The notes below the pieces were generated by a model. The model was not told where the DNA came from. It made no database searches and was given only the letters and a program-made list of their open reading frames with translations. Position numbers and translations under genes: made by a program. This document shows, one piece after another, positions 16,148 through 23,417 of a stretch of DNA of 64,000 nt (position 1 is its first letter; every line of letters begins with the position of its first letter). Source of the DNA: JAJDGF01 sp031549325 (GTDB lineage: Bacteria > Bacillota > Clostridia > Christensenellales > Aristaeellaceae); the NCBI GenBank assembly GCA_031549325.1, contig JAVBQA010000048.1:12519-76518 (forward strand), given 5' to 3'.

Positions 16148-16933
16148 ATGGGCGCGATGCAGACCGCGGCGGAACGCGTTCGCGCGTTGTGCGGGCGGCT
16201 CAGGATCGCCCCGAACGCACTGCTTTCCCGGGCGTGGGCCTTTGCGCTGGAACTGCTCTTTCCCGCGCGGGCGAACTGTCTGGGCTGTGGGGACGTGTTG
16301 GGGGCGGACGGGGAGTTTTTGTGCGATGCGTGCCAGGCGCTGCTGCTTCCGGTGCACGATAAAAAGGGCGAGCGCTGCCAGCGCTGCGGGCGGCCCGGCC
16401 GGTGGGACAAGCGCTGCAAGACGTGCCGGGACTGGCCGGACACGGTTGCCCTGGCGCGCTACGCCTATGCCTATCGCCGCCCGGTGGATCGCATGATCCG
16501 CCAGATGAAATACGGCGGCGTGACGATGCTGACCGACTGGATGGGCGACGAGATCCTGCGCATGTTGCGCGCCGAGGGGTTTCCGGCGTGCGACCTGGTG
16601 GCGCCGGTGCCGATGCACAAAAGCCGCCGGCGCGCGCGCGGCTTCAACCACGCCGAGCTGATCGCGCGGCGGGTAGCGCTGGGATTGGGCGTCCCGATGG
16701 AGCTTGCCGTCCGGCGCACGCGCAACACCCGCCAGCAGGCGACGCTTTCGTTGCGCCGTCGGCGCGGCAACCTGCGCGGCGCGTTTCAGGCGGACGCGCG
16801 TGCGGCGGGGCGGCGCGTGCTGCTGGTCGATGATGTGCGAACCAGTGGCGCCACGGCGATCGGCTGCGCGGACGCGCTGATGGCAGCGGGCGCAGCAGCG
16901 GTGTTCGTGGCCACGCTGGCCGGCGCGGACTGA
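16148..16933 (+). CDS. comFC: ComF-family phosphoribosyltransferase-like protein (ComFC)
   Basis: ComFC-type protein of 261 residues. Its homologues are needed for DNA uptake in Bacillus and other competent bacteria. The N-terminal zinc finger is complete: CLGCGD, CDAC, CQRCGRP and CKTC between residues 40 and 100. The C-terminal PRT-like domain has the PRPP-loop motif VLLVDDVRTSGAT and the family KSRRRARGFNHAELIA segment. GGGGTGA precedes the ATG. It follows recD2 by 93 bases, the usual recD2-comFC synteny, and the structured RNA at 17.07 kb lies directly downstream. Confidence 0.9.
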   Translation: MGAMQTAAERVRALCGRLRIAPNALLSRAWAFALELLFPARANCLGCGDVLGADGEFLCDACQALLLPVHDKKGERCQRCGRPGRWDKRCKTCRDWPDTVALARYAYAYRRPVDRMIRQMKYGGVTMLTDWMGDEILRMLRAEGFPACDLVAPVPMHKSRRRARGFNHAELIARRVALGLGVPMELAVRRTRNTRQQATLSLRRRRGNLRGAFQADARAAGRRVLLVDDVRTSGATAIGCADALMAAGAAAVFVATLAGAD

Positions 16934-17033
16934 GGCGGCACAATTGACGGTTGTTCGTCAGTTTTGACGTTACACGCGCACGAGGAATGGTTCTTTTATT
17001 TGAAATATCCGTAAAAACGCAGTAAAAAAAGGC

Positions 17034-17062
17034 TTGCCAACTTGAAAGTGATGTAGTATAAT
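17034..17062 (+). promoter_or_regulatory. Promoter of the structured RNA / zinc-ribbon gene
   Basis: TTGCCA at 17034-17039, 17-base spacer, TATAAT at 17057-17062, giving a predicted start near 17069. Confidence 0.8.
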
Positions 17063-17068
17063 GCGGAA

Positions 17069-17299
17069 TAGTTGCATAGGGTTCAGGTCTGTGGTTGAAA
17101 ATCGATGCCAGTCGCAGGCAAAACGATCCACGTAAACCGGGCAATGTACCGGCGAGCATGGTGCGGCTTAGAAGTAAGCCCGTCCAGTGCCTTCGGGCGC
17201 TGAGAGGATCAGTAGTGGGGAGGCCCTTGGCCTTAGTAGCGAACGTTCCAGGCGGCGAGTGTGGGGTCAAAGACCAGGTCAGCTGTCCCGCATGCAACA
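17069..17299 (+). ncRNA. Structured RNA, candidate raiA motif
   Basis: The 230 bases between a strong promoter and the zinc-ribbon gene code for nothing convincing but show a nested fold. GTTGCAT (17071-17077) pairs exactly with ATGCAAC (17292-17298), closing the whole region. Inside it GGTCT (17086-17090) pairs with AGACC (17271-17275). Local hairpins include CCGG..CCGG near 17140, GGCTTA/TAAGCC (17165-17180), AGTGCC-TTCG-GGCGCT (17186-17201) and AGGCC/GGCCT near 17221. The raiA RNA motif known from Firmicutes and Actinobacteria is of this size and is often found near comFC or raiA genes; comFC is directly upstream here. I assign raiA on context and architecture only. No terminator separates it from the downstream gene, so it could also act as a leader. 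Confidence 0.6.
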
Positions 17300-17325
17300 A
17301 ACACACTATACAGGGGGAAATTCCA

Positions 17326-17604
17326 ATGTACGAGGACAAGACGCTGGTATGCAGGGATTGCGGCAACGAGTTTGTGTTCACCTCGGGTGAGCAGGCCTTC
17401 TACGCGGAGAAGGGCTTCCAGAATGAGCCCACGCGCTGCAAGGAGTGCCGCGACTCTCGCAAATCCAGCCGGAACAGTGGGGACGCGCGCGAGATGTTCG
17501 AGACGGTTTGTGCCGAGTGTGGCCAGCCAACCCGCGTTCCGTTCATCCCGAAGAACGACAGGCCCATCTACTGCAGCGAGTGCTTCGCCGCCAAGAGGCA
17601 GTAA
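17326..17604 (+). CDS. Zinc-ribbon domain protein (paralogue 1)
   Basis: A 92-residue protein with four CxxC knuckles: C9/C12, C38/C41, C62/C65 and C83/C86, enough for two zinc ribbons. The N-terminal half (EDKTLVCRDCG...FYAEKGFQNEP.RC) belongs to a small, widespread zinc-ribbon family of unknown function. It shares most of its sequence with the protein at 40672. AGGGGGAAA precedes the ATG. Its mRNA probably starts near 17069 and would carry the structured RNA as a 257-base leader unless the RNA is processed away. Confidence 0.88.
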   Translation: MYEDKTLVCRDCGNEFVFTSGEQAFYAEKGFQNEPTRCKECRDSRKSSRNSGDAREMFETVCAECGQPTRVPFIPKNDRPIYCSECFAAKRQ

Positions 17605-17622
17605 TATAGAGCCAAGAAAATG

Positions 17623-17650
17623 GCCGCCCGTCCGGGTGGCTGTTTTTTTG
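17623..17650 (+). terminator. Terminator of the zinc-ribbon gene
   Basis: GCCGCCC at 17623-17629 pairs with GGGTGGC at 17634-17640, followed by TGTTTTTTT. Confidence 0.88.
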
Positions 17651-17750
17651 TGTCAGCAGATATTTGCGGTTGCGGCCAATCCTCGCCAGGGCGTGGTTTG
17701 TCGTCAGTCTCGGGAAGCGCAGCGCGCGTCCACGCGCTTTCCGCACGTTG

Positions 17751-17820
17751 AAAAGAGCAGATTCAGCAAACATAGCCGGAGATTGCTCGTCTCCCTGCCG
17801 TCTATGCTTGCTCAATCTGC
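17751..17820 (-). terminator. Long imperfect hairpin behind dacF
   Basis: Read on the minus strand, GCAGATT (17820-17814) pairs with AATCTGC (17763-17757); inside are GCAA/TTGC, CATAG/CTATG and an apical GGAGA/TCTCC. CTCTTTTC follows on the minus strand. It starts two bases after the dacF stop and is a plausible terminator. Confidence 0.6.
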
Positions 17821-17821
17821 C

Positions 17822-19288
17822 CTATCGATAGCTCCTGTATCGCTCGTAGGCTTCCAGCCTGCGCTGATACATCTCTTTGCGGCGGCGGTTGCGGCGCTGG
17901 ATGTGGCGGACGCGCAGGAAGATGATCAGCAGCACGATAAGCGCAAAGATGGCCAGAATCACCTTGAACAGGGTGTCGGCGGGCATCCAGGGCAGCAGTT
18001 CGTACATGGACACCGCTGCGCCGTCCTCGTACACGTCGCGGCTGGCGATCAGCCGGGTGGAAAGCTGCTGGCCGTCGGAGGTCGTCATCTTCAGCGTGCC
18101 GATCAGGTCGCCCTCGCGGATGGGCGCTTTCAAGAACGCGCTGTACTCCACGCTCGTCTTGTTTGAAAATTCTCGTACCGCCTGCTCGTATTCATCGGGC
18201 AGACGGTACTCGGTGTATTTGTTCAGATCGCCCCCGGGCACGGCGCTGAGCGCCAGCATGCCGTTGCCCGAGTCGTTCTTGTCGGCGTTCTCGATGCTTG
18301 CGTACTTGGGCGACTGCCCGTACAGCTGGTCGAAAGAGAACGCCTGGTATTTGGGAAACCCGAATTCAAACAAGCGCTTGGTGTCCATCCAGCGCCCGTC
18401 GTTGCTGGTTCTGAAGGTGACCGCGATCAGCGTCACGCCGTTCTTGGTGGCCGAGCCCACGTAGCACTGGCCGGCCTTGCTGTGGAAGCCTGTCTTGACG
18501 CCGTTGGCGTATTGATAGTAGAACTTGGAGCTGGCCACGAATGAAGAGTTGCGCGTCTCGAGCCGGATGCGTTCGCGCGCGGGATCGGTGGCGTTCACAA
18601 TCCGCATGGTGTAGCTCTTGGCGCTGACAATGGCGCGGAACGTCGGGTTTTTCATGCCCTCGCGGGCGATCAGCGCCATGTCGTAAGCGGTGGAGTAGTG
18701 TTTGTCGTCGTGGTAGCCGTGCGGGTTGACGAAGTGGGTATTCTGGCAGCCCAGCTGCTTGGCGCGCTCGTTCATCATGTCGGTGAAGTTCGAGATCGAG
18801 CCGCCCACGATCACCGCCACGGCGTTGGCCGCGTCGTTGCCCGAGCAGATCATCATGCCGTACAGCAGATCCGCCAGCGTCATCTGCTCATCCCGGAACA
18901 CCGGCACGCGCGAGGAATCCTTCGGGATCTTGTCGGTCTCCTCCGGCAGGGTCACGATGTCGTCCAGGTGGCCGTACTCGACAGCCAGCAGCAGCGTCAT
19001 GATCTTGGTGGTGGAGGCCGGGTAGCGCCTGGTTTTGGCGTTCTTGTCGTAGAGGACGCGGCCCGAGTCCTGGTCGATCAGCACGCAGGACGCGCCCTGC
19101 AGATGCTCATCCTTGAGATCCTCCGGCTTGCTTGCGATATAGGTATCCACCCACTTGGGCGTGGGCTTGGGTGTGGCGGTGGGCTTGGGCGTGGCGGCAA
19201 AAGCCGGGGCCGAAAGCGAAGACACCGCCATGATCAGCGCCAGCAGGCACACGATGATCCGATTTGTTACAAGGGTCTTGCGGGTCAT
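17822..19288 (-). CDS. dacF: D-alanyl-D-alanine carboxypeptidase (DacF/PBP5 type, S11)
   Basis: Trims the terminal D-Ala from peptidoglycan pentapeptides. The 488-residue protein has a signal peptide ending AFAAT, a Thr-Pro-Lys linker, the penicillin-binding core with S92TTK95, S149-G150-N151 and K265-T-G, then the beta-rich PBP5 C-domain. A membrane helix follows at about residues 435-457 and a basic cytoplasmic tail ends the protein. The transmembrane anchor in place of an amphipathic helix is common in clostridial DacF-like proteins. AGAAAGGATG lies 13 bases before the ATG, a long spacing. Divergent from the two-component operon. Confidence 0.93.
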   Translation of the reverse strand: MTRKTLVTNRIIVCLLALIMAVSSLSAPAFAATPKPTATPKPTPKWVDTYIASKPEDLKDEHLQGASCVLIDQDSGRVLYDKNAKTRRYPASTTKIMTLLLAVEYGHLDDIVTLPEETDKIPKDSSRVPVFRDEQMTLADLLYGMMICSGNDAANAVAVIVGGSISNFTDMMNERAKQLGCQNTHFVNPHGYHDDKHYSTAYDMALIAREGMKNPTFRAIVSAKSYTMRIVNATDPARERIRLETRNSSFVASSKFYYQYANGVKTGFHSKAGQCYVGSATKNGVTLIAVTFRTSNDGRWMDTKRLFEFGFPKYQAFSFDQLYGQSPKYASIENADKNDSGNGMLALSAVPGGDLNKYTEYRLPDEYEQAVREFSNKTSVEYSAFLKAPIREGDLIGTLKMTTSDGQQLSTRLIASRDVYEDGAAVSMYELLPWMPADTLFKVILAIFALIVLLIIFLRVRHIQRRNRRRKEMYQRRLEAYERYRSYR

Positions 19289-19402
19289 CAGATTCCGTCA
19301 TCCTTTCTGCGCAAACAAGGCGCATAAACTTATGATATCACCTTGGACGTATTTTGTACAGTTATAGTTGTATGTAAAATCCTAACAAACTCGACTTCGG
19401 TC

Positions 19403-19431
19403 TTGAAATTGTTAAGGAAACAGAGTATAAT
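19403..19431 (+). promoter_or_regulatory. Promoter of the two-component operon
   Basis: TTGAAA at 19403-19408, 17-base spacer, TATAAT at 19426-19431; the region is locally A/T-rich. Confidence 0.8.
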
Positions 19432-19495
19432 ACTTAATAATTGATGTCGATTTGTATCGGATTCAAGAGAATTGTGTAAAGTAGGGGATTGACGA

Positions 19496-20188
19496 ATGGC
19501 CAAGAGAATTCTGATCGTAGACGACGAGCCGTTGATTGTGAAAGGCCTTAAATATAGCCTGGAACAGGACGGCTACGAGATCGACACCGCCGGCGACGGC
19601 GAAGAAGCGGTCAACAAATTCTTTGCCTCCGCGTTCGATTTGGTGCTGCTCGACGTGATGTTGCCAAAGTTCAGCGGCATCGAGGTCTGCCAGCGCATCC
19701 GTGAAAAGAGCAATGTGCCCATCATCATGCTGACCGCCAAGGGCGAGGACATGGACAAGATCCTGGGGCTCGAGTATGGCGCGGACGACTATATGGTGAA
19801 ACCGTTCAACATTCTGGAGGTCAAGGCGCGCATCAAGACCATCTTCCGGCGCACCTCTATGATGACCCGCGAGCAGGACAACAAGCTGATCACCGTGCGC
19901 GACATGACGATCAACCTGAACAACCGCTCGGTGAAGGTCGGCAACAAAGAGGTCAACCTGACCGCCAAGGAATTCGACCTGCTGCAGCTGTTCGTGTCCA
20001 ACAGGGGTAAGGTGTTCAGCCGCGAGAACCTGCTGGAGACGATCTGGAAGTACGACTACCTGGGCGACCTGCGCACCGTGGATGTGCACATCAGGAGGCT
20101 GCGCGAAAAGGTCGAGAAGAACCCCGCCCAGCCCGAGTTCATCTACACCAAGTGGGGCGTGGGGTATTACTTCACCGACAAGGATTAA
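19496..20188 (+). CDS. OmpR/PhoB-family response regulator
   Basis: A 230-residue DNA-binding response regulator. The receiver domain (1-120) has the acidic pair DD at 9-10, the phosphorylated Asp53 in LLDVMLP, T-A-K near 82 and K103 in VKPF. The winged-helix output domain follows with NLTAKEFDLLQLF and RTVDVHIRRLREKVE. It resembles WalR/MtrA/PhoP-type regulators; the target genes are not visible. It is first in an operon with a histidine kinase 84 bases downstream and a GerMN lipoprotein. Confidence 0.93.
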   Translation: MAKRILIVDDEPLIVKGLKYSLEQDGYEIDTAGDGEEAVNKFFASAFDLVLLDVMLPKFSGIEVCQRIREKSNVPIIMLTAKGEDMDKILGLEYGADDYMVKPFNILEVKARIKTIFRRTSMMTREQDNKLITVRDMTINLNNRSVKVGNKEVNLTAKEFDLLQLFVSNRGKVFSRENLLETIWKYDYLGDLRTVDVHIRRLREKVEKNPAQPEFIYTKWGVGYYFTDKD

Positions 20189-20201
20189 GAATAGTATCGC
20201 G

Positions 20202-20219
20202 GGGCGGCGGGCGCCGCCC
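20202..20219 (+). other. Short GC-rich hairpin between regulator and kinase
   Basis: GGGCGGC-GGGC-GCCGCCC forms a perfect 7-bp stem 14 bases after the regulator stop, without a T-run. It may stabilise the upstream mRNA or tune the regulator:kinase ratio. Confidence 0.5.
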
Positions 20220-20272
20220 AAACTTCGCCATCCACAGGACTTACGAGGAGATGGACCAATATCTCACCCACG

Positions 20273-21733
20273 ATGTTGAGCAGCTTCATACACTCCATTC
20301 GCTGGAAGATCGTCGTCGCCTACCTGCTGATCACTTGTGTCGCCTTCACGTTGGTGGCGACCTCGCTGCGCAGCATGGTGGGCGAGTATCTGTTCACCCT
20401 GAAGGTGGGCGAGGAGAAGCGGGTGACCGAGTCGCTGGCGCAGCGGGCGGCGGATCCGCTGGCGGCCGCAGACGCGCAGGCGCTGTATTTGCTGTGCAGC
20501 CAGGGCGCAGAGCAGTACTCCGGGCGCGTGCTGGTGGTGGATGAGTACGGCGTGGTGATGGCTGACGCCGATTCCGAGTACAACGGCCAGCGGCTGGCGC
20601 TTCCGGAGATCGCCGAGGTGCTCGAGGGCGCGTCCAGCGCCTATGGGTATTACGGGACGCAGGGCGCCGGAGAAAGCGGGTTTTTGGCGCGGGCGTCCGC
20701 GTTCCCAAGCTCGGACGGCATGCAGGGGCTGTATGCCGCGCCCATCGTGTTTCAAGGCCGCGTGATCGGCGCGCTGGCGCACACTTCGCCGTCCCAGGAG
20801 GTCTACCGGAACCTGACCAGCATCCAGAATCAGATGATCGTCTACCTGATGCTGGTGGCGCTGGCGGTGCTGCTGCTGAGCTTCTTCGTGTCGCGCATCT
20901 TCACCCGCCCGATCAACGAGCTGTCCGCGGGCATCTCGCGCATGACGCAGGGCGACCTGAAGGCGCGCGTGGAGGTGCGCGGCAGGAACGAGTTTTCCCA
21001 GCTGGCCGAGGCGTTCAATTCGATGTGCGAGCGCCTGGAGTCGCTGGACCAGACCAGAAACCAGTTCGTGTCCAATGCCTCCCACGAGCTTAGAACGCCG
21101 CTGTCGACCATGAAGATCCTGCTGGAGTCGCTGCTGTATCAGGAGCAGTACGACCCCGTGATGCAAAAGGAATTCTTGGGAGACATCAACAAGGAGATCG
21201 ACCGGCTGAACTCCATCGTGAACGACTTGCTGACCCTGGTGCACTTCGACGGAGGCAGCTTGGAGCTTCGGCCCATCAAGCTGCAGCTGGACGAGCTGCT
21301 CAAGACCACCGTCAAACGCCTGGAGCCGCTGGCCGTCAGCCGCAGCATCGACCTGTCGCTCGTCGTGCGCGATCCGGTGGAGACCACAGCCGACCACATG
21401 AAGCTGGAGCAGGTGTTCTACAACCTGATCGACAACGCCATCAAATACACGCAGCCCGGCGGCAAGGTGACGGTGGATCTGTCCCGCGCGGGCAGAAAAG
21501 CCGTGATCAATGTGATCGACACCGGCATCGGCATCAGCAAGGCCGACGCGCGCCACGTGTTCGACCGCTTCTACCGGGTGGACAAGGCGCGCGCCCGCGA
21601 AACCGGCGGCACGGGCCTCGGGCTGTCCATCGTAAAGCAGATCGTGATGCTGCATGAGGGGACGATCGGCGTCACGAGCGACGAGGAAAAGGGCAGCACC
21701 TTCACGGTGGAGCTGCCGATCATCAACCTGTAA
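20273..21733 (+). CDS. Sensor histidine kinase (HAMP, HisKA, HATPase)
   Basis: Partner of the response regulator upstream. The 486 residues show a first membrane helix (about 11-31), an external sensor region of about 155 residues, a second helix (about 187-209), HAMP (TRPINELSAGI), the phospho-acceptor His271 in NASHELRTPLS, the N-box NLIDNAIKYT, G1 DTGIGI, F-box FDRFYRVD and G2 GGTGLGLSI. No PAS domain is present. The ATG at 20273 has no close ribosome site; GAGGAG lies about 22 bases upstream, so the start is less certain than the family. The gene behind encodes a GerMN lipoprotein. Confidence 0.92.
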   Translation: MLSSFIHSIRWKIVVAYLLITCVAFTLVATSLRSMVGEYLFTLKVGEEKRVTESLAQRAADPLAAADAQALYLLCSQGAEQYSGRVLVVDEYGVVMADADSEYNGQRLALPEIAEVLEGASSAYGYYGTQGAGESGFLARASAFPSSDGMQGLYAAPIVFQGRVIGALAHTSPSQEVYRNLTSIQNQMIVYLMLVALAVLLLSFFVSRIFTRPINELSAGISRMTQGDLKARVEVRGRNEFSQLAEAFNSMCERLESLDQTRNQFVSNASHELRTPLSTMKILLESLLYQEQYDPVMQKEFLGDINKEIDRLNSIVNDLLTLVHFDGGSLELRPIKLQLDELLKTTVKRLEPLAVSRSIDLSLVVRDPVETTADHMKLEQVFYNLIDNAIKYTQPGGKVTVDLSRAGRKAVINVIDTGIGISKADARHVFDRFYRVDKARARETGGTGLGLSIVKQIVMLHEGTIGVTSDEEKGSTFTVELPIINL

Positions 21734-21755
21734 GGGTCATTTTGGAGGATAGGCC

Positions 21756-23261
21756 TTGAAACGAATCGCGCTGAGCCTCGCGGTGGTGATGGTGCTGGCC
21801 CTGAGCGGCTGCACCTCACTTTTCGTGCCGCGCCAGGGCGAGCGCGCGCCCGCCCTGCCCACGCCGCCCGCGCAATCCATGCAGGCGCCCGTGGGCGACA
21901 GCTACAAGGAACAGCTGCGCACGGTGGCGCTGTATTACATCGGCGGGGACCAGCGCGAGCTGGTGCCGCTCACCAGGCCGCTGCTGGCGGAGGGCGACGA
22001 CGCGCTGATCGAGGCGGTCGTCGAGCGGCTGCTGACCGATCCGGGGCGGGACGACGCGCGTGCGGTGGCGCCGGAGGGCACGCGGCTGCTGTCCTGCGAG
22101 CTGGCCAACGGCATCGCCACGGTGAACCTGTCCGCCGACGCGCGCAACCAGACGCCCGAATCCCTGGCCTACATGCGCGCCGCGATCTCGAACACGCTGG
22201 TGCGCTTGGGCGGTGTGCAATATGTGAATGTGCTGGTCACCGGCCAGGTGGAGAGCGCCAGCAGCGAGGAGCCGCTGCCGCCCGGGCTTTTGCCCGGCGC
22301 CGGAAACGACCTGGCGGCCGTGTGGCTGGGGGTGCAGGCCGACGCCGAGCGCCTGCGCCGCGACAGCACGCCCGCGCAGCTGGACGCCTATGCCGCGCTG
22401 TATTTCGCGTCCACCCAGAACGAGCGGCTGATCCCCGAGGCCAAGCGCGTGCGCTACAGCAGCGACGACTTGATCCTGCAGCTGCTGCGCGAGCTGGTTC
22501 TGGGCCCGGTGGGGCTGACCGCCGCACGGGGCGTGCTGCCCGAGGATCTGGAGCCGATCGCCGGCGCGCCGTTTGTCACCACGTCGGGCGACGGCAGACG
22601 GCTGATTGTGCTGCCGTTCAACGAAGACTTTGAGGGCGAGATGACCGGGCGCAACCGGTCGCTTCAGCAGATCTATGGCGCGCTGACGCTGACGCTGTGC
22701 CGCTTTGTGCCCGAGATCGAGGGCATTCAGGTGCGCGTGGGCGAGCGGGTGGTGGACTCGGTGCGGCTGCCCACAGGCGAGGTGCAGCTCTTTGAGGGCG
22801 GCGTGATGACGACCTCCGATTTCAGCCCGCTGGTGGGCGACCTGGCGCGGGTGTACTTGGCCAACGAAGACGGTAAGCTGGCGCAGGTCAGCCGCGCGAT
22901 GGATCCTTACGCCAGCAAGCAGCCTCGCGCGCTGATTGAGCAGCTGATCGCCGGGCCGCTGGAGGGCGAGGCGCTGCAGGCCGTGGTGCCGCAGGGCGTC
23001 ACGGCCGCGGATGTGCTGGGCGTGCGCGTCGAGGACGACACGGTGCTGGTGAACCTGTCCAGCAACTTCTACCGCTGCTGCCAGTCGCTCAGCGCGCAGC
23101 AGGAGCGGTTGTTGGTCTATGCCATCGTGAACACGCTCACCGAGCTGGACGGCCTGCGGAAGGTGCGCTTCTTCGTGGAGGACGAGACGCTGGACACCCT
23201 GGCGCACGGGATCTACCTGCACGGCAGCCTGATCCGAAATCCGGGACTCATCGCCGAATAG
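21756..23261 (+). CDS. Lipoprotein with three GerMN-like domains (LpqB-like)
   Basis: A 501-residue lipoprotein: the signal peptide ends ALSGC. Three GerMN-like modules follow, at about residues 55-165, 205-335 and 365-500. Each has the pattern LYY/LYF/VYL..., a helix with LIEAVVERLL / LILQLLRELV / LIEQLIAGP, and a beta strand such as IATVNLS or TVLVNLS. GerMN domains occur in spore germination proteins and in LpqB, which modulates the MtrB kinase in Actinobacteria. The order regulator-kinase-GerMN lipoprotein matches mtrA-mtrB-lpqB, so I infer a role in controlling the kinase. The start is TTG with TGGAGGAT five bases upstream. Confidence 0.85.
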   Translation: MKRIALSLAVVMVLALSGCTSLFVPRQGERAPALPTPPAQSMQAPVGDSYKEQLRTVALYYIGGDQRELVPLTRPLLAEGDDALIEAVVERLLTDPGRDDARAVAPEGTRLLSCELANGIATVNLSADARNQTPESLAYMRAAISNTLVRLGGVQYVNVLVTGQVESASSEEPLPPGLLPGAGNDLAAVWLGVQADAERLRRDSTPAQLDAYAALYFASTQNERLIPEAKRVRYSSDDLILQLLRELVLGPVGLTAARGVLPEDLEPIAGAPFVTTSGDGRRLIVLPFNEDFEGEMTGRNRSLQQIYGALTLTLCRFVPEIEGIQVRVGERVVDSVRLPTGEVQLFEGGVMTTSDFSPLVGDLARVYLANEDGKLAQVSRAMDPYASKQPRALIEQLIAGPLEGEALQAVVPQGVTAADVLGVRVEDDTVLVNLSSNFYRCCQSLSAQQERLLVYAIVNTLTELDGLRKVRFFVEDETLDTLAHGIYLHGSLIRNPGLIAE

Positions 23262-23329
23262 GCGGGATGCAAAATAGAGCCGCCTGCTGGCGGCCCTTCG
23301 GATGGGAACAATCGAGGCGGGGGACTGGG

Positions 23330-23353
23330 AGAGGGGTCGCCCCTCTCTTTTTT
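23330..23353 (+). terminator. Terminator of the two-component operon
   Basis: AGAGGGG (23330-23336) pairs with CCCCTCT (23340-23346), followed by six Ts. Confidence 0.9.
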
Positions 23354-23417
23354 GATCCAATTCAGCGGGCTGCGCGCCGGCTTCGGGCTCCTCCGGAGAC
23401 ATCCGAGGCGGGCGGCG

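Noticed and set aside
17069..17299. SRP RNA, RNase P RNA, tmRNA or 6S RNA as identity of the structured RNA
   Set aside because: The GGTCAGG...GGAAGGAAGCAGCC core of SRP RNA, the P4/CR motifs of RNase P and the tRNA-like ends of tmRNA are absent; several multi-branched hairpins do not fit the single long bubble of 6S RNA.
17543..17815. Minus-strand frame of 90 codons behind the zinc-ribbon gene
   Set aside because: It overlaps the zinc-ribbon terminator and the long hairpin behind dacF and shows no protein features.
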